From Pseudomonas taeanensis MS-3 (GTDB lineage Bacteria; Pseudomonadota; Gammaproteobacteria; Pseudomonadales; Pseudomonadaceae): 64,000 bases of DNA. Of this stretch, positions 43,325-51,641 are shown piece after piece (the first letter of the stretch is position 1; each line of letters begins with the position of its first letter). Under the pieces are notes generated by a model that did no database searches, had not been told where the DNA came from, and worked only from the letters and a program-made list of their open reading frames with translations. A program made the translations under genes and the position numbers. The stretch covers positions 1,418,254 through 1,482,253 of the forward strand of contig NZ_AWSQ01000001.1 of NCBI RefSeq assembly GCF_000498575.2, given 5' to 3'.

Positions 43325-44806
43325 TCAACGCATGACGAAGGGGTCGGCCATCGGCTCTTGCGAGAGATTGATCCACACGGTTTTCTGTTCGGTGTAGGCC
43401 AGTACCGAGTCGATGCCGCTCTCGCGACCGTAGCCGCTGTTCTTGAAGCCGCCGATCGGCGCCATGGCCGAGACCGCGCGGTAGGTGTTGACCCAGATGA
43501 TGCCGGAACGTACGTCGCGGGCCAGACGGTGGGCGCGGCCGAGGTCGCGGGTCCAGATGCCGGCGGCCAGGCCGAACTGCGAGTCGTTGGCGATGGCCAA
43601 AGCTTCGGCCTCGTCCTTGAAGCGGATCACCGAAGCGACCGGGCCGAAGACTTCTTCCTGCATGATCTTCATCGAGTTGCTGTCGCACTCGAACAGGGTC
43701 GGCTCGTAGTACCAGCCGTTGCCGTCGATCTCGGGGCGTTTGCCGCCCAGGCGCAGCTTCGCGCCTTCGGCCAAGGCGTCGGCGACCAGGCCTTCGACCA
43801 CGGCCAGTTGCTGCGCGGTGGCCATGGGGCCCATCTCGCTGCTGTCGTCCTGCGGGTTGCCGATGCGGATGCGTTGGGCGCGGGCGACCAGGCGGTCGAC
43901 GAATTCGTCGTAGATTTCGTCCTGCACCAGCAGGCGCGAGCCTGATACGCAGCTCTGCCCGGAGGCGGCATAGATGCCGGCGACCGCGCCGTTGACCGCA
44001 CTGTCCAGGTCGGCGTCGGCGAAGATGATGTTCGGCGACTTGCCGCCCAGCTCCAGCGACAGCTTGGCGAAGTTCTCCGCGCTGCTGCGCACCACATGGC
44101 GGGCGGTGGCGGCGCCGCCGGTGAAGGCGATCTTGCGTATCAGTGGGTGACGAGTCAGGGCGGCGCCGGTGCTGGCGCCGTAACCGGTGATGACGTTGAC
44201 CACGCCCGGCGGAATGCCGGCTTCGAGGGCCAGGCGGGCCAGCTCGAGAATGGTCGCCGAGGCGTGCTCGGACGGCTTGATGACCATGCAGTTACCGGCG
44301 GCCAGGGCCGGTGCCAGTTTGATCGCGGTCAGGTACAGCGGGCTGTTCCAGGGAATGATCGCGGCCACCACGCCCAGCGGTTCGAGCACGGTGTAGCCGA
44401 ACATGTCGGTCTTATCCAGCGGCAGGGTGCCGCCTTCGAGCTTGTCGGCCAGGCCGGCGGTGTAGTGAAAGAACTCCGGCAGGTAGCTGACCTGGCCGCG
44501 GGTTTCGCGGATCAGCTTGCCGTTGTCGCGGCTTTCCAGCTGGGCCAGCTGTTCCTTGTTCTCGGCGATCAGGTCACCCAGGCGGCGCAGCAGCTTGCCC
44601 CGGGCGGTGGCAGTGAGGCCGCGCCAGGCTGGGCTTTCAAAGGCTTTTTGCGCGGATTGAACCGCGCGCTCGACGTCGGCTTCGTCGGCATCGGGCAGCT
44701 CTGCCCAGGGCTCGGCGAGTGCCGGGTTGAGGCTGTGGAAGGTGTTGCCGGAAAGGGCATCGACCCACTGGCCGTCGATGCACATCTGAAAGCGGGTGAG
44801 TGTCAT
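43325..44806 (-). CDS. NAD(P)-dependent aldehyde dehydrogenase
   Basis: A 493-residue aldehyde dehydrogenase with catalytic Cys286 (ASGQSCVSGSRL), base Glu252 (LELGGKSPN) and Asn154 (IPWNSP). It differs from the GabD-like enzyme of the same operon and fits oxidation of an unsaturated or formamido aldehyde produced by ring cleavage (inference). Its ATG overlaps the stop of the alpha/beta hydrolase gene by four bases (ATGA), showing coupled translation. Confidence 0.89.
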   Translation of the reverse strand: MTLTRFQMCIDGQWVDALSGNTFHSLNPALAEPWAELPDADEADVERAVQSAQKAFESPAWRGLTATARGKLLRRLGDLIAENKEQLAQLESRDNGKLIRETRGQVSYLPEFFHYTAGLADKLEGGTLPLDKTDMFGYTVLEPLGVVAAIIPWNSPLYLTAIKLAPALAAGNCMVIKPSEHASATILELARLALEAGIPPGVVNVITGYGASTGAALTRHPLIRKIAFTGGAATARHVVRSSAENFAKLSLELGGKSPNIIFADADLDSAVNGAVAGIYAASGQSCVSGSRLLVQDEIYDEFVDRLVARAQRIRIGNPQDDSSEMGPMATAQQLAVVEGLVADALAEGAKLRLGGKRPEIDGNGWYYEPTLFECDSNSMKIMQEEVFGPVASVIRFKDEAEALAIANDSQFGLAAGIWTRDLGRAHRLARDVRSGIIWVNTYRAVSAMAPIGGFKNSGYGRESGIDSVLAYTEQKTVWINLSQEPMADPFVMR

Positions 44807-45636
44807 GCAACGATCCCCTTTGCTGGGTTCTCTGAGGTCTGGGCGCGGTTGAGGAAGTCGAGCAGCACCTGATTGACCAGGCGCGGCGACTCCACCGGCA
44901 TCATATGCCGCTGCTCGGCGAGCACGGCAACCTGCGCACCGGGAATGAGTTCGGCCAGCTCTTTGGCCATTTGCGGGGTCGAGCCGGGGTCCAGCTCGCC
45001 GGTGCTGATCAGGGTCGGCACACGGATGCTGTCCAGCTGATCCACCTGGTACATGTCCTGGGTGGCGAACAGTTCGTAGGTGGTCAGGTAGCCCTCGGGA
45101 TCGTTGCTGGCCAGGGTCTGACGTAGCGCGGCGATCTGCGCTGGGTTGGCGGCCTGGTATTCGTGGCTGAACCAGCGCGTCAAGGCCGCTTCGGCGTTGG
45201 CGTTGGGTCCGTACTGGGCGACCTGGCGAGTCCGCTCGATCACCGCGGCGCGTTGTTCCGGGCTGCGATTGAATACGCTGTTGAGCACCACCAGGCCCTG
45301 GGTGTGCTGCGGATAGTGCAGGGCAAAGGCCCGCGCTATCAGGCCGCCCATCGAGAAGCCGATGATGGTGGCCTGCGGCAGATGCAGGTGTTCGAGCAGT
45401 TCACGCAACTGCTCGGCATAGCCGAGCAAGTCGGTGCCGGTTGCCGGGCGCGGGCTGGCGCCGTGACCGAGCATGTCGTAGGCGATGACCCGGTAGTGCG
45501 GAGCAAGACCGACGATCTGGCCGCCCCACATCTCTTTATTCAGGCCGACGCCATGGATCAGGACCACGGGTTGGCCCTGGCCGGTCGCCAGGTAACTGGT
45601 GCCGGCGGGGGTGCGTTCAGCGGTGAGTAACATCAT
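44803..45636 (-). CDS. Alpha/beta hydrolase
   Basis: A 277-residue alpha/beta hydrolase with the oxyanion region IHGVGLNKEMW near 27, nucleophile Ser95 in GFSMGGLIARAF, acid Asp in TGELDPGSTP and catalytic His in EQRHMMPVE near 250. It resembles RutD and enol-lactone or carboxymuconate hydrolases. Adjacent to AA_synth and aldehyde dehydrogenase genes, it may cleave a C-N or lactone bond of a ring-opened intermediate. AGGAG is six bases before the first of two ATG codons at 45636. Confidence 0.88.
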   Translation of the reverse strand: MMLLTAERTPAGTSYLATGQGQPVVLIHGVGLNKEMWGGQIVGLAPHYRVIAYDMLGHGASPRPATGTDLLGYAEQLRELLEHLHLPQATIIGFSMGGLIARAFALHYPQHTQGLVVLNSVFNRSPEQRAAVIERTRQVAQYGPNANAEAALTRWFSHEYQAANPAQIAALRQTLASNDPEGYLTTYELFATQDMYQVDQLDSIRVPTLISTGELDPGSTPQMAKELAELIPGAQVAVLAEQRHMMPVESPRLVNQVLLDFLNRAQTSENPAKGIVA

Positions 45637-45661
45637 GGCTTGCTCCTGCACTGACCGGGGT

Positions 45662-46252
45662 TTACTGAGCCTGCTCGGCGGCCAGCTCTTCCAGGTCGAT
45701 GTAACGGCTGCCGATGCGCGGGTGCAGGCGGCCACCGTCGGAGGCGCCCAGGACCACGACGATTTCGTCGGCACGCGGGGCGTCTTCGATGTGCATTTCC
45801 AGGGTGACGTAGTGCGAGCGCGCGCCTTCGTCATCCTTATGCATCATCGGCACCTGGATCGAGGTGCCCGGACCGCCGCGCTTGTTGGTGAAGCTCAGGT
45901 AGCTCTTGGCGTTCACCGCCTGGCGATAATGGTTGCCGAAGCGCAGGTTGTGGATCACCGCGGAAGCGTGTTCGATCTCGCCGTCGGCACCGACCACGGC
46001 GGCCTTGCCATAGGCTTCGATCTTGTCTGCGCCACCAATGGCGTCGATCAGGCGCTTGACCATCAGCTCGCCCAGTTCGGAGGCGTGGGGGTTGAGCTCC
46101 GAGCGGATGTCTTCGACGAAGCCGCGGCCAGCCCAGGGATTTTTCATTACTACGGCCAGACCTACCATGGTCACCGGCTTGTCAGTCGCCTTGCCGCCTT
46201 CGATAAGGGTTTCTTCCACGTAGCTGACGATCTTGCGTATTTCAAAACTCAT
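45662..46252 (-). CDS. AA_synth (DUF1185) family protein
   Basis: A 196-residue protein of the AA_synth/DUF1185 family. It begins EIRKIVSYVEETLIEGG and has VGLAVVMKNPWAGRGFVEDI near 30 and GGPGTSIQVPMMHKDDEGARSHYVTLEM near 126. Despite the family name no reaction is firmly known. It is the first gene of the catabolic operon, right behind an operator site, so it probably catalyses an early step or a needed isomerisation/hydrolysis. AGGAG precedes the ATG at 46252. Confidence 0.85.
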   Translation of the reverse strand: MSFEIRKIVSYVEETLIEGGKATDKPVTMVGLAVVMKNPWAGRGFVEDIRSELNPHASELGELMVKRLIDAIGGADKIEAYGKAAVVGADGEIEHASAVIHNLRFGNHYRQAVNAKSYLSFTNKRGGPGTSIQVPMMHKDDEGARSHYVTLEMHIEDAPRADEIVVVLGASDGGRLHPRIGSRYIDLEELAAEQAQ

Positions 46253-46302
46253 GAGGCTCTCCTGAATGGATGAGGCAGTGTGAAGCGCATCGCGCTGGCC
46301 TG

Positions 46303-46325
46303 GTATCATGGTATACCATAATACG
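46303..46325. promoter_or_regulatory. GntR-type operator, site 7
   Basis: ATCATGGTATACCATAATAC with core 46310-46317, 58 bases before the start of the AA_synth gene that heads the catabolic operon. Confidence 0.75.
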
Positions 46326-46440
46326 ACTCGTGCAAGTCAAGCTTTTCAAGCACGCCGCTGGTCGGCCTCAAGGCTTGAGGCTCTAGGCCTGCGAAGGTCG
46401 CACCGGGTTACCGACTAGCGGGCTTTGCTTCCGTGTTTAG

Positions 46441-46461
46441 GTTTATGGTATACCGTAATAC
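46441..46461. promoter_or_regulatory. GntR-type operator, site 8
   Basis: TTTATGGTATACCGTAATAC with core 46447-46454, about 180 bases upstream of the BCCT transporter gene. Confidence 0.7.
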
Positions 46462-46633
46462 AAGCAAATGCTGCTGCCCATTCCAGGTTGGTTGACGGGC
46501 GGTTGCAGCCCTAGGTCGCAGGCTCGTATTAGAGTCTCCGGCAGCTACTAGGTGCAGGCAGGGCGGGGTGCCCGGCATTGGCGATGAACACTACTTTGTG
46601 TGCCCACTACAAAAATAAGGAGGAGACGCGCCC

Positions 46634-48205
46634 GTGAGCGAACATCCTATGCAAGGCTCCCAGCGTCTGTTCGCAGGCGTTAACCCGACGATGGCCATCT
46701 CATCCCTGGTGATGGTGGTGGGGTTCGTGCTGTTCACCGTGCTCTTCGGTGAGCTCGCCAATGGCCTGTACACCGGCATCAAGCAGTGGATCGAAGGCTC
46801 CCTGGGTTGGTATTACGTGGCGGTTGTCAGCAGCGTGTTGTTCTTCACCTTCTGGGTGGGGCTCAGCCGTTTCGGCAACCTGCGCCTGGGTCGTGACGAT
46901 GAGCGTCCCGAGTTCAGCAACTTCTCCTGGTTTGCCATGCTGTTCAGTGCCGCGGTCGGTACCGGCCTGCTGTTCTGGAGCATTGCCGAGCCGCTGATGC
47001 ACATGCAGGGCAACCCTTTCATGGACATGGCCGGGGTGGCTGCCAACAGCCCGGAAGCGGCGCAGATTGCCTTGCGCGTGACCATGTTCCACTGGGGGCT
47101 GCACGGCTGGAGCATCTACATCATCGTCGGCCTGATCCTGGCCTATTTCGCCTACCGTCGCGGCTTGCCGCTGACTATCCGTTCGGCGCTCTATCCGCTG
47201 ATCGGCGAGCGCATTTATGGACCGATCGGCCATGCCGTCGACCTGCTGGCGATCTTCAGCACCCTGTTCGGCACCGCCACTACCCTGGGCCTGGGCGTGT
47301 CGCAGATGAATGCCGGGTTGAACTATATGTTCGGCATCGAGATATCCACCACTAACCAGTTGATCCTGATCTCTGGCACGGCGGTGGTTGCCACCCTGTC
47401 GGCGGTGTCGGGTGTGCGCAAGGGCATCCTCTGGCTCAGCGAGTGGAACATTCGCCTGAGCGGCATCCTCTTCCTGTTCCTCCTGCTGGCCGGGCCGACC
47501 GTGTTCCTTCTCGGCTTGTACGCCACCAGCATCGGCGACTACCTGGCCACGTTCATTCCGATGGGCATGTGGACCGACTCCAACCCCGAGCGTCAGTGGC
47601 AGGGCTGGTGGACCATCTTCTATTGGGGCTGGTGGCTGTCCTGGGGCCCGTTCGTTGGCATGTTCATCGCGCGTATCTCCCGTGGCCGCACCGTACGCCA
47701 GGTAGTGCTGGGCGGCATGCTCGCCGCGACTCTGGGCGCGTTCCTGTGGATCGTGATCATGGGCGGTACCGGGGTTTACCTGCAGCTGGCCGGCGTCATC
47801 GACCTGAATGCCGTGGCCAACTCTGATGTCACCATGGTGTTGTACAAGACCATCGAAGGCCTGAACGTGCAGTGGGCAACCATGGCCATGGCCGGCCTGG
47901 CGACCCTGATGATCGTCAGCTGGTTCGTCACCTCGGCCGACTCGGCCACTCTGGTGATCTGCACCATCCTGTCGATGGGCGATCAGAACCCGCCGCAGCG
48001 CTTCCGCATCATCTGGGGCCTGGGGCTCGGCGCGCTGGCCGGCGTGTTGCTGCTGGCCGGTGGGCTGAAAGGCTTGCAGGCGGCTACTATCGCCGCAGCG
48101 CTGCCGTTCTCCGTGGTGCTACTGGTGATCTGTTACAGCCTGGTGCGCGCCCTGCACCAGGAAGAGGGCGAGCGCCTGGGTATAGAAAGCGCTCAACGAG
48201 CGTAA
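46634..48205 (+). CDS. BCCT-family betaine/choline/carnitine transporter
   Basis: A 523-residue secondary transporter with twelve membrane segments. Family hallmarks are the Trp-rich signature WTIFYWGWWLSWGPFVGMFIARISRGRT near 320-347 and the conserved FHWGLHGWSIY near 150. BCCT carriers import quaternary ammonium compounds such as glycine betaine, choline and carnitine. The GTG start at 46634 follows AAGGAGGAG. Divergent to the catabolic operon and with an operator in its promoter region, it may import a pyridinium betaine such as trigonelline (inference). Confidence 0.9.
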   Translation: MSEHPMQGSQRLFAGVNPTMAISSLVMVVGFVLFTVLFGELANGLYTGIKQWIEGSLGWYYVAVVSSVLFFTFWVGLSRFGNLRLGRDDERPEFSNFSWFAMLFSAAVGTGLLFWSIAEPLMHMQGNPFMDMAGVAANSPEAAQIALRVTMFHWGLHGWSIYIIVGLILAYFAYRRGLPLTIRSALYPLIGERIYGPIGHAVDLLAIFSTLFGTATTLGLGVSQMNAGLNYMFGIEISTTNQLILISGTAVVATLSAVSGVRKGILWLSEWNIRLSGILFLFLLLAGPTVFLLGLYATSIGDYLATFIPMGMWTDSNPERQWQGWWTIFYWGWWLSWGPFVGMFIARISRGRTVRQVVLGGMLAATLGAFLWIVIMGGTGVYLQLAGVIDLNAVANSDVTMVLYKTIEGLNVQWATMAMAGLATLMIVSWFVTSADSATLVICTILSMGDQNPPQRFRIIWGLGLGALAGVLLLAGGLKGLQAATIAAALPFSVVLLVICYSLVRALHQEEGERLGIESAQRA

Positions 48206-48321
48206 GCCCAAGGTTGTCGTAGCGACTCACCAGCGCTGCGGCTTCGCCCCCTTAGTTACCGCCGCCCATTGGGCGGCGGTTGCGTTTCTGGCTTGCGGGT
48301 GTGGTCAGATGGCAGATCGCT

Positions 48322-49365
48322 CTAGGACGGTGCTGCACCGGGCTCCTGCTCGCGGCGTAGCAGCGCGGCCTTGCGCTCCACGCCCCAGCGGTAGCCACCC
48401 AGGGCACCGTTGGCGGCGACCACCCGGTGGCAGGGTATCAGCAGGCCCAGCGGGTTGCTGGCGCAGGCGCGGGCCACCGCACGTGGGTGGCTGCCGATGC
48501 TGGCGGCCAGTTCGCCGTAGCGCCGGGTCTGGCCCACCGGGATCTGCCGCAAGGCGCGCCACACCTGTTGCTGGAAGGCCGTACCGCGCAGGTCCAGCGG
48601 CAGTTGCGCGGCGCGTTGCGGCTCCTCGATCTGGGCGACCACCTGCTGCAGCCAGTCACCCAGCTCGGCATCGTCACGTTGCAACTGGGCGGCGGCGAAG
48701 CGTTGCTGCAGTTCGTCTTCGAGCTGCTCGACAGCGTCGCCGAACAGCAGGGCGCAGACGCCTCTGGCGCTGCTGGCCAGCAGCAGTTGACCCAATGGGC
48801 AGGCGGCGATGGTGTAGCGCAGTACTTCACCGGCCGCTTGCTGGCGGCGCTGCGTAGGTGTCAACGCATCATTGTGCTCATACAGCGCGCGGGTGCCGGA
48901 ATAGCCGGCGGCCAGTGCGGCATCCAGCACCGAGCCTGCCTGGGGCAGCTGCGTTTCCAACTGCGCGCGGCGCTGGGCGCTGACCCAGGCTTTCGGCGTC
49001 AATCCGGTGCGGGCCTTGAAGGCGCGCACCAGGTGCGAGGGCGACAGGCCGATGCGCGCGGCAAGTTGTTCCAGGGTTGGTGTCGGTTGCAGTTCGGCGA
49101 GCAGGCGGCAGGCGGCCGTCACCAGTTGGTCGAGCTGCTCGGCCGGGCTGGCGCCCTGCGGCGAACAACGCTTGCAGGCGCGAAAGCCCGCGCTCTCGGC
49201 GCTGGCGGGACAGGGATGAAAACTGACGTTGTGGCGCAGCGGCCGGCGCGCCGGACAGCTCGGCCGGCAATAGATGCCGGTGGAGCGGACGGCGAAGACG
49301 AACTGGCCATCGCGCGCGGCGTCGCGGGCGCAGACGGCTTGCCAGCAGAGGTCGGGATCGAGCAT
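48322..49365 (-). CDS. ada: Ada: methylphosphotriester/O6-methylguanine methyltransferase and regulator
   Basis: A 347-residue DNA repair protein and activator. The N-terminal zinc domain has Cys33, Cys37, Cys64 and Cys67, with Cys33 as methyl acceptor from phosphotriesters. An AraC-type helix-turn-helix follows (LEQLAARIGLSPSHLVRAFKARTGLTPKAW near 98). The C-terminal AGT domain has acceptor Cys312 in IPCHRVV. CGGAG precedes the ATG at 49365; a longer frame adds a non-homologous N-terminus. Expected to control its own and alkylation-repair genes. Confidence 0.9.
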   Translation of the reverse strand: MLDPDLCWQAVCARDAARDGQFVFAVRSTGIYCRPSCPARRPLRHNVSFHPCPASAESAGFRACKRCSPQGASPAEQLDQLVTAACRLLAELQPTPTLEQLAARIGLSPSHLVRAFKARTGLTPKAWVSAQRRAQLETQLPQAGSVLDAALAAGYSGTRALYEHNDALTPTQRRQQAAGEVLRYTIAACPLGQLLLASSARGVCALLFGDAVEQLEDELQQRFAAAQLQRDDAELGDWLQQVVAQIEEPQRAAQLPLDLRGTAFQQQVWRALRQIPVGQTRRYGELAASIGSHPRAVARACASNPLGLLIPCHRVVAANGALGGYRWGVERKAALLRREQEPGAAPS

Positions 49366-49511
49366 GGCGCGGCTCCGGTGGACGATAAGTCGATTGTCGG
49401 CGCTTGCGCCGGCGACGCCAATCCGAATCGCGCTTTCAAACTGGCCGGTCCTGCAACGCAAGGTTCGGCAGGCGCCGAATACCTTGCGAGTGCAACGGTT
49501 GTCAGGGTGGG

Positions 49512-49793
49512 TTATTGCCAGTCGAGGGTCAGGGCTTCCTGCCAGGCGAAGCGCTCGAAGTGGTTGGCGACCACCTGCTTGAGTTTATCCAGGTCGTCCC
49601 GGTTGGCACTCTCCACGCTTAGGCGCAGGCCAGTCGGTTCCGCGTGCAGGAGCGACAGGCCGAAGGCGAATTCGATACGGCCCTGCTGCTCGTCGAAAGT
49701 GACGGGAATCTTGTGGGCGAAGTGTTTGCACAGACGGCCGATATAGCGCGCGGGTGTTGCCGTGGGCACAAAGGCGTTAGCGGTCAGGGTCAT
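49512..49793 (-). CDS. DUF2218 family protein
   Basis: A 93-residue protein matching DUF2218, with the pattern RYIGRLCKHFAHKIPV near 16 and LxVESANRDDLDKLKQVVANHFERFA near 58. It is cytoplasmic by appearance. In other bacteria the family is often near siderophore or iron genes; none is seen here. Function unknown. Confidence 0.82.
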   Translation of the reverse strand: MTLTANAFVPTATPARYIGRLCKHFAHKIPVTFDEQQGRIEFAFGLSLLHAEPTGLRLSVESANRDDLDKLKQVVANHFERFAWQEALTLDWQ

Positions 49794-49899
49794 GTCGTCT
49801 CCAATGTTTGGAAATTGCGGGGAAGTGATCGTGAAAGAACTCGCTCAAGGTGCGTTGCGGGAAAGCCGCTGGGCCGCACCTGCGCAGCTGTGCGCCGCT

Positions 49900-50541
49900 T
49901 CAGTAAGCGACGGTAAAGCGCTGGCGGATATGCTGCGGATTTTCCAGCTCATCGATGATCGCCACCGCCAGATCGGTCACGGCGATTCCTGCGGGCGCTT
50001 CACCGGACATCAGCAGTTGATCGCCACCGAGGCGGAACTGTCCGGTGCGTTTGCCTGGATGAAGGTGCGCCGGCGGCGAGATGAAGCTCCAGTCCAGCGC
50101 CGTTTCGCTCTGGATCAGTTGCAGCGCCTGGCGTGCGCCTTCTGCACCTTCTTTGTAGTCGGCGGGGAAGTCCGCAGTGTCGAGCAGTTGCAGGCCGGGC
50201 GCGACGTAAAGGCTGCCGGCACCACCGACCACCAGCAGGCGTTTGACTGCGGCCTGTTTGACCGCCGCGTAAATGGCTTGGGTGCCCTGGACAAAGCGCT
50301 GACGAATATCGGCTGTGCCCCAGCCCGGGTTGAAGGCATGAATGACCGCGTCGTGCTCAGCCAGTTGGCCGCTGAGCGCCTCGGCATCGTAGGCGTCTGC
50401 GGCTACGGCGGTCAGTGTCGGCTGTGGCAGCAGTTTTTCCGGGTGACGGACGATACCGGTGACCCGATGGCCGCGGTTCAAGGCTTCTTGCAGGACGGCG
50501 CTGCCGACGAAACCGCTGGCGCCTATCAGGGCAATTTTCAT
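49900..50541 (-). CDS. NAD(P)-binding oxidoreductase (atypical SDR)
   Basis: A 213-residue Rossmann-fold protein of the YwnB/NmrA-like group with the cofactor loop IGASGFVGSAVLQEAL at 6-21 and RLLVVGGAGSLYVAPGLQLLD near 101. Reaction unknown. It is divergent from the LysR gene at 50643, the classical layout of a LysR regulator and its target, so it is probably controlled by that regulator. Confidence 0.83.
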   Translation of the reverse strand: MKIALIGASGFVGSAVLQEALNRGHRVTGIVRHPEKLLPQPTLTAVAADAYDAEALSGQLAEHDAVIHAFNPGWGTADIRQRFVQGTQAIYAAVKQAAVKRLLVVGGAGSLYVAPGLQLLDTADFPADYKEGAEGARQALQLIQSETALDWSFISPPAHLHPGKRTGQFRLGGDQLLMSGEAPAGIAVTDLAVAIIDELENPQHIRQRFTVAY

Positions 50542-50642
50542 GGGTGTCTCCAGGTGAGCGATTGGTGGGACATATAATTGCAGCTGGATAAAGGCCGGAA
50601 AAATAGGCTAAAAAGGCTTTCACTATTAAGTAGGGCTTACTA

Positions 50643-51533
50643 ATGGAGCAGCTCAAGCGCATGGCGGTCTTCGCCACCGTGGTCGATCGCGGCTCCATGG
50701 TCGCGGCCGCCGAGGTTCTCGGCATGACGCCGTCGGCGGTCAGTCAGCAGATCCGCAAGCTGGAAGACAGCACCCAGGTCAGCCTGTTGCATCGCACCAC
50801 GCGCAAACTGACCCTGACCGAGGCCGGGGCTGTCTTCTACCAAAGCTGCGCCCAGGTGCTGGCATTGGCTGAGCAGGCCGAGCAGCGCCTGGCCGAACTG
50901 CGCGACGCGCCGGTGGGCGAGTTACGCATCGCCGCCCCCGTTGGGTTTTCCGGGCGCCCGATCTGTGCGGCTCTGGCACCGCTGCTGCAGGCGCACAGGG
51001 GACTGAGTCTGCAGCTGTTCTTCCAGGACGAGCAGATCGACTTGATCGAGCAGCGCATCGATCTGGCGATCCGGGTTGGCAAGCTCGAGGACTCCAGCCT
51101 GGTGGCGCGGCATATCGGCGAGACGCGCATGCTGCTGTGCGCTGCGCCCAGTTACCTGGCGCAGCGCCGGCCTATCAGTCATCCGCAAGACTTGATCGGC
51201 CTGGACTGGCTGACGATGAATGGCGAGCTGTCGCACAAGTTACTGACCCTGCATGGCCCGGATGGCGATGTGCAGCGCCTGCGCATCGAGAGTCGGGTGG
51301 GGTGCAACAACATCGTGGCCTTGCGCAACTTCACTCTGGGCGGCATGGGCGTCTCCCTGCAGCCCGCGCATGAGGTGCGCGAAGAACTGGCCACGGGCGA
51401 TCTGCGCGAGCTGCTCGCCGACTGGCAATTGCCGGCATTCGGTATCTATATTGTGACCCCGCGACGTGACGCCCAGCCGGCCAAGGTGCGCTATGCCATC
51501 GAGGCATTACGGCAACATTTGTCCATGCGATAG
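50643..51533 (+). CDS. LysR-family regulator
   Basis: A 296-residue LysR regulator. The helix-turn-helix is at about residues 1-60 (RGSMVAAAEVLGMTPSAVSQQIRKLE), and the rest is the substrate-binding domain. Closest in form to the CrgA/DmlR-type subgroup (FVVDRGS, GELRIAAPVGF). The adjacent, divergently transcribed oxidoreductase is the likely target. Confidence 0.88.
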   Translation: MEQLKRMAVFATVVDRGSMVAAAEVLGMTPSAVSQQIRKLEDSTQVSLLHRTTRKLTLTEAGAVFYQSCAQVLALAEQAEQRLAELRDAPVGELRIAAPVGFSGRPICAALAPLLQAHRGLSLQLFFQDEQIDLIEQRIDLAIRVGKLEDSSLVARHIGETRMLLCAAPSYLAQRRPISHPQDLIGLDWLTMNGELSHKLLTLHGPDGDVQRLRIESRVGCNNIVALRNFTLGGMGVSLQPAHEVREELATGDLRELLADWQLPAFGIYIVTPRRDAQPAKVRYAIEALRQHLSMR

Positions 51534-51641
51534 CGACACTAAACGCTGCAATGGTCGGTATAGGCTGGGCGCTGCCGGAGGATTGCCGTATAACGGGCTG
51601 CTTACGCGCAATAGGCAACACAGGACCCCTAGTTAAAGCTG

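Larger units (their letters stand above)
46253..46633. other. Divergent promoter region with two operators
   Basis: About 380 bases between the catabolic operon (minus) and the BCCT gene (plus). One GGTATACC site lies near each gene's likely promoter. No gene was seen. Confidence 0.6.
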
